The notes under the pieces were generated by a model, which was not told where the DNA came from, searched no databases, and saw only the letters and a program-made list of their open reading frames with translations. A stretch of 32,955 nt of DNA from Pseudomonadota bacterium (GTDB taxonomy: Bacteria > Pseudomonadota > Alphaproteobacteria > Rhizobiales > Pleomorphomonadaceae), in the NCBI GenBank assembly GCA_018262505.1, contig JAGSYV010000061.1, positions 1 through 32,955 on the forward strand. The letters are read 5' to 3'. Every line of letters begins with the position of its first letter. Within the stretch, counting starts at the first letter, position 1. Below, piece by piece: positions 23,544 through 32,511 of this stretch. Made by a program: the position numbers and the translations under genes.

Positions 23544-23672
23544 ATAGCAACTTTTTCGAATTCTTAAATTTAAATATATGATTGTTTAATATATTTTCAA
23601 TATTAACGAGGCTATTTACCAATCGTTCTTAGGTGGCGGCACGCCAAGTTTACTGATGAACTAATCGATGAT

Positions 23673-23848
23673 CGAGAGGGCGCTTGTCGTATCGTTCAAG
23701 AATATTGTCTTGAGGTGGAGGGGCATTTCACTGCTGGCCGCCGTTTCGTTTGGAGTCATCGTCTACGCCGGCACGCAAATCGACGTCGTCAATACCATCA
23801 ACGGTGTGATCGCTCCATACTTCCCTGGGGCGAGCCTCTGGGAGGCGG
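23673..23848 (+). pseudogene. Internally deleted chemoreceptor gene relic
   Basis: This stretch matches the start of the intact chemoreceptor gene at 24031 (shared [13 protein letters not shown] then the VVNTING run) from just before the start codon to codon 42. It then jumps to sequence matching the last bases and 3' flank of the same gene (GGTGTGATCGCTCCA and CCTGGGGCGAGCC, compare 25705-25750). About 1.6 kb is missing. The former GTG start is GTA here (23689-23691), and the join shifts the frame so the old stop is skipped. It is a dead second copy. A different ATG at 23668 opens a 79-codon frame through it. Confidence 0.75.
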
Positions 23849-24030
23849 GTGGGTATTTGCCAAGCATAATTTCGGTTGTGTTGCTCTGTGTGGTGCAAGT
23901 ATTATAATATGAGCGTGGCGTGAAAATAATAAAGTGGCATGGTTTGTTGTCGCCCTTAAGGATTACTTATCACGTAAAAGCTACCAAGTGCTCTCGGTGG
24001 AGTCGTTTCTTCCACTAGGGAGCGCTTGCC

Positions 24031-25710
24031 GTGTCGTTCAGAAATCTTTCCCTTCAGATGAAGGTTATTTCCCTTCTGTTGCTGCTGGCCGCCGTTTCGT
24101 TCGGGGTGATCGTCTACGCCGAGACGCAGGTCGACGTCGTCAACACCATCAACGGTGAAATCATCGAAGGTCCCGCCTCGGCGGCGACCTCTCTGGCGCG
24201 GACCAGTCGCGACCTCAGACAGGCGGAGACCGGGTTTTGGGCGTTGGCGATCGCGACAACGGCCGATGAGACCGCCGCGGCCGAGGCGACCATCGCCAAG
24301 GGAATCGAGGACTATGAAAAGCAGAGCGGCCTTGCCGCGAAGGCTTACCCGGCCGGCGCCGGCGAGATCGGCGACGTTCTCAAGAGGGCGAAGAACGCCG
24401 TCAACGTCGTCTGCAGAGGCGCCGTCGACCAAGTGAAGGCGGGGGCGCCGGCCGCCAAGACCCTGCGGGATGTCTGCGTGTCGGAAATCGATGCGACGAT
24501 CGCTCAGGCCATTGTCTTCAACGACAAGCTGCTTGCCGAGAAGGAGTGGCTGAACGACGCCGCCGACGTCGTCGCCCATCGTGCGGAACTGACTGCCGGC
24601 CTCGTCATGGCGCTGAGCAGTCTCTTGACCATTGGTCTCGCCATCGTCGTCATGCGGCGTTTCATCGTCGGGCCGGTCAAGGATTCACTCAAGGTGATGG
24701 AATCGCTCGGCTGTGGCGAGCTCGACGTCGATGTGCTGCATGCCGACCGCAAGGACGAGGTGGGCGCCATCGCCAATTCCCTGGTGAAGCTGCGCGCCGA
24801 CCTGCTTGAGGCGCGCGCCGCTCGCGACGAACAGAAGCGGGCCGAGGAAGTTGCCAACCAGGCGATCGTCAGGCGCAACGAGGTGGGCACCCGCTTCGTC
24901 ACCGACATGCAAGGCATGGCCACCGACTTCGCCATGACCTCCGACGAGGTGGCGGAAAGCGCTCGCGGCCTGTCGGCCACCGCCGAGGAAACGGCGCGCC
25001 AGGCGCAGGCCGTCGCCGCCGCCGCCGAGGAGGCCGCCACCAACGTGCAGACGGTGGCCGCCGCGTCGGAGGAAATGGCCGCGTCGGTCCGGGAGATTTC
25101 CGGCCAGGTCACCCGCTCGGCCGAGATCGCCGACAGCGCCTACCGTGAGGCGCAGGCCTCCAACCAGCGGATCGCCACGCTGGCCTCCGCCGCCTCGGCG
25201 ATCGGCGACGTCATCAACCTGATCCGGGGCATCGCCGACCAGACCAACCTTCTGGCGCTCAACGCCACCATCGAGGCGGCGCGGGCCGGGGAAGCCGGCA
25301 AGGGCTTCGCGGTCGTTGCGGCCGAGGTCAAGCAGCTCGCCGACCAGACCTCCAAGGCGACGGGCGAGATCGAGGTGAAGGTGTCCGAGATCCAGGCGGC
25401 CACCGATGGTACGGTGTCGTCGATGTCGGAAATCATCAAGACCATCGGCGGCATCAAGGAAGCCTCTGCGGCGATTGCCTGCGCCATCGAGGAGCAGGGC
25501 GCCACCACCGACGAGATCGCCCGCAACTGCCAGCAGGCGGCGTCGGGCACCACGCAGGTGACGCAGAACATCTCCGGCGTCGGCCAGGCGGCGGAAATGA
25601 CCGGCGCCGCCTCCACCCAACTGATGACCATGTCGTCGGGCCTATCGCAGAAGGCGGCCACTTTGAAGGCATCGGTAGCAACCTTCGTCAAGGATCTGGC
25701 GGCGGTGTGA
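24031..25710 (+). CDS. Methyl-accepting chemotaxis protein
   Basis: This 559-residue inner-membrane chemoreceptor has TM1 at about 10-30, a periplasmic sensing domain of roughly 155 residues with two cysteines (Cys128, Cys149) that could pair, TM2 at about 188-208, HAMP to about 262, then a cytoplasmic coiled coil. The conserved signalling tip is intact ([20 protein letters not shown], then [20 protein letters not shown]). GTG 24031 is preceded by AGGGAGCG. The ligand is unknown. A deleted relic of the same gene lies 350 bases upstream, and tandem palindromic repeats lie downstream. Confidence 0.9.
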   Translation: MSFRNLSLQMKVISLLLLLAAVSFGVIVYAETQVDVVNTINGEIIEGPASAATSLARTSRDLRQAETGFWALAIATTADETAAAEATIAKGIEDYEKQSGLAAKAYPAGAGEIGDVLKRAKNAVNVVCRGAVDQVKAGAPAAKTLRDVCVSEIDATIAQAIVFNDKLLAEKEWLNDAADVVAHRAELTAGLVMALSSLLTIGLAIVVMRRFIVGPVKDSLKVMESLGCGELDVDVLHADRKDEVGAIANSLVKLRADLLEARAARDEQKRAEEVANQAIVRRNEVGTRFVTDMQGMATDFAMTSDEVAESARGLSATAEETARQAQAVAAAAEEAATNVQTVAAASEEMAASVREISGQVTRSAEIADSAYREAQASNQRIATLASAASAIGDVINLIRGIADQTNLLALNATIEAARAGEAGKGFAVVAAEVKQLADQTSKATGEIEVKVSEIQAATDGTVSSMSEIIKTIGGIKEASAAIACAIEEQGATTDEIARNCQQAASGTTQVTQNISGVGQAAEMTGAASTQLMTMSSGLSQKAATLKASVATFVKDLAAV

Positions 25711-25784
25711 TCGCTCCACGCCTTCCTGGGGCAAGCCCTCGGGGAGGCGATGCGATTTTCCTGGGCTCCTTTGGGGGAGCGCTA

Positions 25785-26149
25785 TATGAGGCCGATCGCT
25801 CCATCCTGCCCGAGGTCCTCCGCCTGCGCGGAAGATGACAGAATTATGTATATAAAACAAACACATAGACATTCATAAGGTGTCAATCCTCCGCGAAGGC
25901 GGAGGACCTCGGGACGAGAGAGTGCCGAGGGAAGTATCGGGCGCCCTTGTCCTCGGAGCCCGATATCGGCCGATTGCTCCATCCTGCCTGAGGTCCTCTG
26001 CCTGCGCAGAGGATGACAGCTTGATAGGGAGCGAAAGGCGGCTAAGTATTTGCCTATAAGAATAAATCTGTCATCCTGCGCGCAAGCGCAGGACCTCAGG
26101 ACGAGAGGCCAATGAGGGTCGTATAAGGCTCCCTGCGTGCCTTGAGCGC
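25785..26149. repeat. Tandem repeat, unit 1 (two palindromic elements)
   Basis: This is the first of two about 365-bp direct repeats. It holds one palindromic element with a GAATTATGTATATAAA centre, then a GATATCGGCC junction, then a second palindromic element with a GCTTGATAGGGAGC centre. Corresponding marks in the second unit lie 365-366 bases later, and identity is about nine in ten by eye. Confidence 0.85.
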
Positions 26150-26513
26150 GATATCGGCCGATCGTTCCGTCCTGCCCGAGGTCCTCCGCCTGCGCGGAGG
26201 ATGACAGAATTATGTATATAAACAAATACATAGACATTCATAAGGTGTCAATCCTCTGCGAAGGCAGAGGACCTCGGGACGAGAGAGTGCCGAGGGAAGC
26301 ATCGGGTGCCCTTGTCCTCGGAGCCCGATATCGGCCGATTGCTCCATCTTGCCTGAGGTCCTCTGCCTGCGCAGAGGATGACAGCTTGATAGGGAGCAAT
26401 GGTCATCTAAGTATCTGATTACAAATATAAATCTGTCATCCTGCGCGCAGGCGCAGGACCTCGGGACGAGAGGTCAATGAGGGTCGTATAAGGCTCCCTG
26501 CGTGCATCGAGCA
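26150..26513. repeat. Tandem repeat, unit 2
   Basis: This second copy has the same order of arms and spacers as unit 1 (for example AATTATGTATATAAAC at 26208 against 25842, and GCTTGATAGGGAGC at 26384 against 26019). Single-base changes in the arms are often matched on the other arm, for example CCTCCG/CGGAGG against CCTCTG/CAGAGG. Confidence 0.85.
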
Positions 26514-26548
26514 CGATATCGGCCGATCGTCCCATGCCGCCCGAGGTC
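26514..26548. repeat. Truncated third repeat unit
   Basis: The GATATCGGCCGATCG end and a CCCGAGGTCCC stretch repeat the start of unit 2. The similarity then stops, and the leader of the response-regulator gene follows. Confidence 0.7.
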
Positions 26549-26630
26549 CCGCGCATCCGTCCAAACCGGAAGCGGCCGCAATGCTGTTGCAATGTTCGCC
26601 GCGTAGCGCTCGCAGCGAAGTGGGGAAGAC

Positions 26631-27305
26631 ATGCGCCTGTTGCTCGTTGAAGACGAACCGCAAATGGCGGATGCGCTGGCCACGGCGCTGCACCGGTTCG
26701 ACATGATCGTTGATCACGCGCCGACGCTCGCCTATGCGCGGGAGGCGGTCGCCCAGAGCCTGCACGATATCATCCTGCTGGATTTGCAACTGCCGGACGG
26801 CGATGGCTTGAGCTTTCTCAGCCATCTGCGGGGCACGGGCGACACGACACCGGTGATCGTGCTGACGGCGCGTGGCTCCATCGAAGACCGCGTCAACGGT
26901 CTCGACGTCGGCGCCGACGACTATCTCACCAAGCCGTTCGCGGTGGAGGAACTGTTGGCCCGCATTCGGGCCATCATGCGCCGCCCGGCCAAGGTGGTGC
27001 CGATGGTGGCGCGCGTCGGGCGGCTGGAGTTCAGCCTCGACAATCGCGAGGCGCGCATCGACGGCACCCTGCTCGATCTGCCACGGCGGGAATTGCTCGT
27101 GCTGGAAACGCTGGTCCGCCGGCAGGGGCGGACCGTTCTGCGCAGCGTGCTGGAGGAAGCGGTCTATACGTTCGACGACGAGATCCAGTCCAACGCGCTC
27201 GATTCCCATGTATCGCGCTTGCGCCGAAAGCTCGCGGAGGCCGAGGCCGCCGTGGAGATCCACGGCATTCGCGGCGTCGGTTACCTGATCAGGCCGGCAC
27301 TATGA
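26631..27305 (+). CDS. OmpR/PhoB family response regulator
   Basis: This 224-residue response regulator has a receiver domain (1-115: acidic pair Glu7-Asp8, phospho-acceptor Asp51 in ILLDLQLPDG, Thr79, Lys101 in LTKPF) and a winged-helix output domain (about 130-222, ending HVSRLRRKL and IRGVGYLIRPAL). GTGGGGAAGAC precedes the ATG. It overlaps the histidine kinase gene (ATGA), forming a standard two-component operon. The promoter lies right after the tandem repeats. It is a paralogue of the broken regulator at 31460-32063. Confidence 0.95.
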   Translation: MRLLLVEDEPQMADALATALHRFDMIVDHAPTLAYAREAVAQSLHDIILLDLQLPDGDGLSFLSHLRGTGDTTPVIVLTARGSIEDRVNGLDVGADDYLTKPFAVEELLARIRAIMRRPAKVVPMVARVGRLEFSLDNREARIDGTLLDLPRRELLVLETLVRRQGRTVLRSVLEEAVYTFDDEIQSNALDSHVSRLRRKLAEAEAAVEIHGIRGVGYLIRPAL

Positions 27306-28651
27306 AACGGCGCCGACCGATATCGCTGAAACGCCGCCTCATCGTCCAGTTCCTCATCTTTCAGGTCGCGATTCTCTTCCTGTTCGGCATCGGCTTCGTG
27401 GCTTATCTGGTGCACGAGGACGAGGGCGGCGTGCTGATCAGCCCGAAGTTCGCCGAGGTGGCGGCGCGCGCCATCGACCGGCAGGCGGATGGCAGCCTGC
27501 GGCTGAACGAGACGCCGGAACTTGCCAAGCTCAAGCGGACGGCCGGCGATTTCTGGTTCGTGGCGCGTAGCGATCGCGGCGAGATCGTTGAGACGGGCAC
27601 GGTTCCCGAACTCTTCGCCGTCATGGCGCGCAACCTCGACAAGATCACCTTCGCCGATATCCGCGATACGACCTGGCCTTATTCCAACCTGGCCGTCGTG
27701 CGGCGGGCGTTCGGTCCGGCCGGCGAGTTCACCGTGCTCGGCAAGGGCAATCTGTTCAGCACCACCTTCGTGGTGCTGTTTCTCTCCAATCTCCTGATGG
27801 TGCCCATCCTGCTGTTGCTGGCGCTGGTGACGATCATCGGCGTGCCGTGGATCGTGCGGCGGGCTTTCTCCAGCCTGTCCAGCATCGCCGAGGAGGCGGA
27901 AGCCATCGACATCGATCGGCGCGGCTATCGCCTGCCGCTGGCCGACGTGCCCAACGAGGTCCGGCCGCTGGTCAACGCGATCAACGGCGTCCTCAATCGG
28001 CTGGACGAAGGCTATGAGCGGCACCAGCGCTTCATTCTCGATGCCGCCCACGAACTGCGCACGCCGGTCGCCATCCTGCAGACGCGGGTGGAAGGCATCT
28101 CGGAAAGCCAGCTGCGGACGCATCTGTTGGCCGATGCCTGGCGCATCGCCTCGCTGGCCGAGCAGCTGCTCGATCTTCAGCGCCTGGACAGCGGCGGCCA
28201 CAGCTTCGTCGACGTCGATCTGGAGGGGCTCTGCCGCGAGACCGCCGCCGACCTTGCGCCGCTGGCCATCGCCCATGGCTACGAGCTGTCGCTGGAGGTC
28301 GATGCGAAGGATCTGGTGATCCGGGCGGACAAGGGCGCCTTGCAGCGGGTGCTGACCAATGTCGTCCAGAACGCCATCGAACATGGCGGTGGGCGCGGAA
28401 CTATCCTGATCAGAGTGGAAAGGCCGGCCGTCATCGAGATCAGCGACGAGGGGCCGGGCGTGCCCGCCGACGAACGGGAGCGGATTTTCGAGCCGTTCTA
28501 TCGCTTGCAGCCTCGGACTCGTGGCGCCGGCCTCGGCCTCAATCTGGTGCGCGAGATCATGCAACGCCACGACGGCAGCGTGACCGTCATAGATACGTCG
28601 CACGGTGGTGCCTGCTTTCGCCTTGTTTTTCCCGGCGAGCAGGCAAGATAG
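27302..28651 (+). CDS. Sensor histidine kinase
   Basis: This 449-residue membrane kinase has TM1 at about 13-37, a short periplasmic domain (38-155), TM2 at about 156-182, a HAMP region to about 235, HisKA with the phospho-acceptor His250 in DAAHELRTP, and HATPase_c with Asn358, DEGPG (382-386) and GAGLGL (408-413). It phosphorylates the upstream regulator. The signal is unknown; the divergent or downstream outer-membrane protein and lipoprotein genes hint at an envelope role, which is inference. It is intact, unlike its paralogue at 30137-31463. Confidence 0.95.
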   Translation: MKRRRPISLKRRLIVQFLIFQVAILFLFGIGFVAYLVHEDEGGVLISPKFAEVAARAIDRQADGSLRLNETPELAKLKRTAGDFWFVARSDRGEIVETGTVPELFAVMARNLDKITFADIRDTTWPYSNLAVVRRAFGPAGEFTVLGKGNLFSTTFVVLFLSNLLMVPILLLLALVTIIGVPWIVRRAFSSLSSIAEEAEAIDIDRRGYRLPLADVPNEVRPLVNAINGVLNRLDEGYERHQRFILDAAHELRTPVAILQTRVEGISESQLRTHLLADAWRIASLAEQLLDLQRLDSGGHSFVDVDLEGLCRETAADLAPLAIAHGYELSLEVDAKDLVIRADKGALQRVLTNVVQNAIEHGGGRGTILIRVERPAVIEISDEGPGVPADERERIFEPFYRLQPRTRGAGLGLNLVREIMQRHDGSVTVIDTSHGGACFRLVFPGEQAR

Positions 28652-28669
28652 ATACTAAAAAATTCTTAA

Positions 28670-28690
28670 CGAGAGACGCTATATCTCTCG
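28670..28690. other. Hairpin downstream of the kinase gene
   Basis: CGAGAGA (28670-28676) and TCTCTCG (28684-28690) form a perfect 7-bp inverted repeat in an AT-rich stretch 19 bases after the kinase stop. It could be a weak terminator or a regulator site for the outer-membrane gene. Confidence 0.4.
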
Positions 28691-28875
28691 ATAATTGCCG
28701 ATAATTTTATTCTTATTGTTGCCTCTTGCAATGTAGACGCAATCTCCAACGGCAAAATGACCCTCATCTGCCGATGGCAACTGTCAGGCCATCGGAGAGA
28801 AACGGGCTGCCGAGGCGGCCTTTTCCAACAACCAAAGCCCGGCGGATTATCCACGCGGGTGGCATGGAGCGGTCA

Positions 28876-29511
28876 ATGTCTTTCAATGCAAAAGCGGTGG
28901 TCCTCGTGGCGGGTGTCGCAGGCGTCCTCGCCGGCAACGCGTCGGCCGCCGACATTTCTCCCTTGGGCGGCATCAACGTCCCCTCCTACGACGCACCGGC
29001 GCCGTTCAAGTGGGATGGCGCCTATGTCGGCGTCCACGGTGGCGCGAACACCTCGCACGTCAACCCGCTGTCGGGCGACAAGGCGCTCCTGGGCGGCGTT
29101 CAGGCGGGCTATAATTTCCAGACGGGTCCCGCCGTTCTGGGCGTCGAGCTCGAGGGGAGCTATCTCGGCAACGCCGAGCGCAATGTTCCCGGCGGCAAGG
29201 TGCAGGAGCGCTATCGTGGCGCGGCCAAGGCCAAGGCGGGTATCAGCCTCGATCGCACGCTCGTTTACGGCACTGCCGGCTTCACCATGACGGATTACAA
29301 GGGCGGGAGCGGAACCTACGTGACGGATGGTTTCAAACAGGGACACTTGCTAGGCGTCGGCGTCGAGCAGGCCTTTGACGGCGGCCTTTCGGCCAAGTTC
29401 GAATATGACTACGTGGCGACCGACGACATGAAGGCGACGACGTCGAGCGGCGTCTCGAAAACCAGCCTCAAGGATCACGTCTTCAAGGCCGGCCTCAACT
29501 ACCGCTTCTAG
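28876..29511 (+). CDS. Outer-membrane beta-barrel protein (Omp25/31-like)
   Basis: This 211-residue protein has a signal peptide (cleavage likely after Ala24, in GNASA-ADIS) and an eight-stranded porin-like barrel as in Omp25/Omp31/RopB proteins. The opening WDGAYVGVHGGAN, GVQAGYNFQTGPAVLGVELE, the LVYGTAGFTMTDY strand and the C-terminal LNYRF (terminal Phe, the BAM signal) support this. The start is ATG 28876 with GGAG upstream; the in-frame ATG 12 bases earlier would put the ribosome-binding site inside. It lies just after an intact two-component system, and control by it is possible but not shown. Confidence 0.85.
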   Translation: MSFNAKAVVLVAGVAGVLAGNASAADISPLGGINVPSYDAPAPFKWDGAYVGVHGGANTSHVNPLSGDKALLGGVQAGYNFQTGPAVLGVELEGSYLGNAERNVPGGKVQERYRGAAKAKAGISLDRTLVYGTAGFTMTDYKGGSGTYVTDGFKQGHLLGVGVEQAFDGGLSAKFEYDYVATDDMKATTSSGVSKTSLKDHVFKAGLNYRF

Positions 29512-29562
29512 GGCTGTGCGATGAACCCAGGTTCATCGAAAGCCTTCGTCATCCATGATTTC

Positions 29563-29613
29563 GAATTCGGCATTTGCGCCGGCCTCACGTCAGCCGGGGC
29601 AGATGCCGAATTC
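29563..29613. other. Strong stem-loop between OMP and lipoprotein genes
   Basis: GAATTCGGCAT (29563-29573) pairs perfectly with ATGCCGAATTC (29603-29613); the loop contains a further CCGGC/GCCGG pairing. There is no T-run. It probably stabilises or ends the OMP mRNA. Confidence 0.6.
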
Positions 29614-29730
29614 GTTTCCCTGGGACGCGGCCCTGGCGCGGCTGGGATGAGGTCCTCTCGGGCGCAATGCTGCCGTAACCCAGGCCCCCTAGGTCTAGGC
29701 CCGGAAAACACCGGGAAAAAGGGCCTATCG

Positions 29731-30126
29731 ATGATCGGGACACCACGCAAAATCCCACAGACGCTCGTCTTTTCCGCCATGGGGCTGGCGGCGCTCTTCC
29801 TGCTGACGGCCTGTGCCTCGCAGATCATGAAGAGCTATATCGGCGCGCCGATCAACAGCGTCATGCTGGACTACGGCCCGCCGGACAACGTTTATGAAAT
29901 GCGCCCCGGCGAACGGGCCTATCAATGGCGCCAGGACAAGACGCAGGTCGTCTCCGGCAGTTCGTCCGGCGAGACGCGCCGGACACGGCATGGCGAGCGC
30001 TATGAAGCGACCGAGACCCCCGGCTATGTCCAGCAGACCGCGTGCTACTACACCTTCTACACCCGCTTCTCCGGCGCCGAATGGTACGTGACGAGCTTCA
30101 GGCAGCCTTCCTTCGAGTGCGAATAG
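29731..30126 (+). CDS. Small lipoprotein
   Basis: This 131-residue protein has a typical lipoprotein signal: positively charged start MIGTPRKIPQ, a hydrophobic run, and the lipobox LLTAC, with Cys28 as the likely lipidation site. The mature part is Tyr- and Gln-rich (GPPDNVYEMRPGERAYQWRQ) and ends with two cysteines in ACYYTFYTRF and FECE. It resembles small SmpA/OmlA-like envelope lipoproteins, but I would not name it. The start is ATG 29731; the in-frame upstream part to 29521 is unlikely to be translated. It converges with the broken kinase gene, ten bases apart. Confidence 0.75.
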   Translation: MIGTPRKIPQTLVFSAMGLAALFLLTACASQIMKSYIGAPINSVMLDYGPPDNVYEMRPGERAYQWRQDKTQVVSGSSSGETRRTRHGERYEATETPGYVQQTACYYTFYTRFSGAEWYVTSFRQPSFECE

Positions 30127-30136
30127 GCAGCCTTGT

Positions 30137-31463
30137 TCAGCTCGGTTGGTCGTGACGCTCGGCCGAGCCGGGCAACGGAAACACCATCCTGAGGCAGGCG
30201 CCCTTGGTGGGGCCGGTGACCACTTCGATGCCTGAGGCGGTAGAAGGGCTCGAAGATCTGTTCGCGCTCGTCCCTAGGGATGCCGTCGCCTTCGTCGCAG
30301 ACTTCGATCCAGCCGGCGCGGGCGACGCGGATCATGATGGTGCCGCGCCGGCCGCCGTGATCGATTGCATTCTGGATGAGATTGGCCAGTGCGCGGTCGA
30401 GCGCCGTTTCGTCGCCGGAGACCGTGACGTGTTCGGCTTCCGGCTCCAGCGTCATCTCGTAGCCGGCGGCGAAGGCCAGCGGCGCGATGTCCAGGACGAT
30501 CCGCTCGGCGATGGCGACGAGATCCACCGGCGCGAGGGAAACTTCGCGCTGGTCGAGGCGCTGAAGGTCGAGGAGCTGCCCGGTGAGGATGGTCAGGCGC
30601 GTGGTGTCTTCGAGGAGGCGCGTTCGCTCCGGTCCGGCGGGAAGGGAGGCGATGCGCGTCGTCAGGATGGCGATGGGGGTTCTGAGTTCATGCGCCGCGT
30701 CGGCCAAGAAGCGCTTGTGCCCCTCGTATCCCTTGTCGAGGCGGTCGAGCGCGTGGTTGACCGCGTTGACGAAAGGCACCACCTCGGCCGGCACCTTGTC
30801 GAGGGAAAGGCGCACGCCGCTGCGGTCGATGTCGATGCGTTCGGCATCATTGGCCGCCTGTCCCAACCCGACCATGGCGCGGCGCACCACGAAGGGCGTA
30901 ACGAGGAGGGTGGCAAGCGCCATCAGTCCGAAGATCGGTAGCGCCGCGTTGACCAGCATCGGCTCGATCGCCGCGATGACCGTGCGGACTGAAAGGCGCC
31001 CTTTGGCCGGGGTGAGCATCTGAAGCCGGCCGGCCCTGGTGTCGACCCATCTGATCACGCCGGCCGGGTCGGTCGGGCCGCCGGAGGGCGATCGGAGAAG
31101 GGCATCCTCGATGTGATCGAGCTGCACGGCGATCGGCGCCACCTCGGGCGGCACGGTCCCTTCGGAAAGGCGATGGCCCTGGGTGTCGCGCACCACGAAC
31201 CAGAGATCGGGTTTCTCCGATCGCATGCGAAGGAGCTCGGGCGTTGGGCGCAGCGTCAGCTCGCCTCGGGCATCGCGCTCCACCGCCCCGACGAGAACAT
31301 CGATGGTGCTGCCTTCGTAACTGTCGCCCAGCATGCCGCTGCGCCACATGAAGCCGATGACGACCAGAATGATCGCCGTGAGCAGAACCAGCATCACCGC
31401 CTGCATGACGGCGAGATGGCCGACGAGGCGCCATTTGAGGGACTTGGGCCGCCGAGGGGTCAT
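30137..31463 (-). pseudogene. Sensor histidine kinase, broken in the ATPase domain
   Basis: This is a paralogue of the kinase at 27302. The start ATG 31463 overlaps the regulator stop (ATGA). The membrane segment MLVLLTAIILVVIGFMW, the phospho-acceptor in DAAHELRTPIAIL and the N and G1 boxes (NLIQNAIDHGG, DEGDGIP) are intact. After EPFYRLR (about 30235) the frame is lost. Sequence matching the kinase C-terminus (GIEVVTGPTKGACLRMVFPL) continues in another frame to a stop at 30137. About 20 residues including the GxGLGL box are missing, so ATP binding should be abolished. A long read-through frame continues to 30057. Confidence 0.8.
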
Positions 31464-32063
31464 GGCGTTTCTCTCAGGAGATAGCCGACGCCGCGCACGC
31501 CGTTGATGGTGACGCCGCCGTCGGCCTCCGTCAGTTTGCGGCGCAGGCGCGATACCTGGGTATCCAGGGCGTTGGGCTGAACCTCGTCGTCCAGCGAGAA
31601 CACCGCCTCCATCAGCAAGGCGCGCGGCACCATGCGGCCCATCCGGCGGAGCAGCGCCTCGAGGACGAGGATTTCCCGCCGCGTCAGGTCGACAACGACG
31701 CCGGCGATGCTGGCCTCGCGGTTGACGAAGTCGAAGGACAGGCGACCGGCGCGGACGATGTCGGATTGCATGTTGGCCGGGCGGCGCAGGAGGGCGCGCA
31801 GCCGGGCCAGGAACTCCTCCAGAGCGAAGGGTTTGGCGAGATAGTCGTCCGCCCCTTGGTCCAGCCCCGCGACGCGGTCGGCGAGGTCGCCGCGCACCGT
31901 GAGGACGAGCACCGGCACCAGATTGCCGCGCGCCCTGAGCTTGGGGATCAGGCTGAGGCCGTCGCCGTCCGGCAACTGGCGGTCGAGCACCAGGGCGCCG
32001 GGTCAGCGCCGCGCGCAACGCCGAGGCCATCTCCGGCTCATCTTCGACCAGCAACACGCGCAT
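31460..32063 (-). pseudogene. OmpR-type response regulator, frameshifted by internal deletion
   Basis: The ATG at 32063 starts a receiver domain (MRVLLVEDEPEMASALRAAL). At about 31995-32005 the frame changes: ALVLDRQLPDGDG, with the phospho-acceptor aspartate, follows in a different frame, and roughly 27 residues of receiver domain are missing. The rest is normal in that frame: ADDYLAKPFALEE, then the winged-helix ending in VSRLRRKL and GVRGVGYLLRETP. A stop in the second frame lies just before the join, so a frame from a late GTG (31990) could only give a truncated protein. It forms the broken operon with the kinase at 30137-31463. Confidence 0.8.
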
Positions 32064-32222
32064 CGGCCAGTTCCCTCGAGTTCCACTTCATAGCGTCTTT
32101 AGGAGCTCTTCATGGCGGCAGCCTTGCAAAAAATCCAGGAGACGGGGTTTCAGGCATTTTTCCGCACGGCACTCTATGGCACGGGCGCGACCTGCATGGG
32201 GCTCCAAGGACAAGGGGGGGGG

Positions 32223-32372
32223 CCTATATTCCCCTTCTGCCCTTTTCGGCCTGAGGTCCTCTGCCTTCGCAGAGGATGACAACTTATATAACTGTTTTTG
32301 CTATATATTTTACTGTCATCCTCTGCGAAGGCAGAGGACCTCAGGCAGGATGAGGCGGTGCGGCCGATATAG
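32223..32372. repeat. Long palindromic intergenic element, copy G
   Basis: The arms start with CCTGAGGTCCTC (from 32250) and end with GGACCTCAGG (to 32345), each with the inner palindrome CTCTGCCTTCGCAGAG or its complement. The AT-rich loop contains CTATATATTTT, and the right end is GGCCGATATAGG. It lies between the divergent broken response regulator and olsB, within the promoter region. Confidence 0.85.
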
Positions 32373-32511
32373 GGTTCCGTGTCTGAATGATCCCTCATCT
32401 GCGATTGCTGCCGGGCTCTCGCACCCTTTCCGCTTGCCGCGACAGACTGCCGACATCCAGGCGTGCGAGAGCGAGGCGGCATTTCAGGCGAATCCCTTTG
32501 GCAGAGGCAAC

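Noticed and set aside
23936-23960. Possible sigma-54 promoter (TGGCATGG) before the chemoreceptor
   Set aside because: The GC of the -12 element is missing at the required spacing.
25642-26418. Open frames with SSSAQAEDLG- and RPEVLRLR-like peptides
   Set aside because: These peptides are translations of the palindromic elements in different frames and recur at every copy; they are not genes.
25785-26548. CRISPR array
   Set aside because: The units are 365 bp with internal palindromes and no short unique spacers; no cas gene is nearby.
27281-28603. A 440-codon open frame opposite the histidine kinase gene
   Set aside because: This is an antisense shadow of a gene with all kinase boxes intact.
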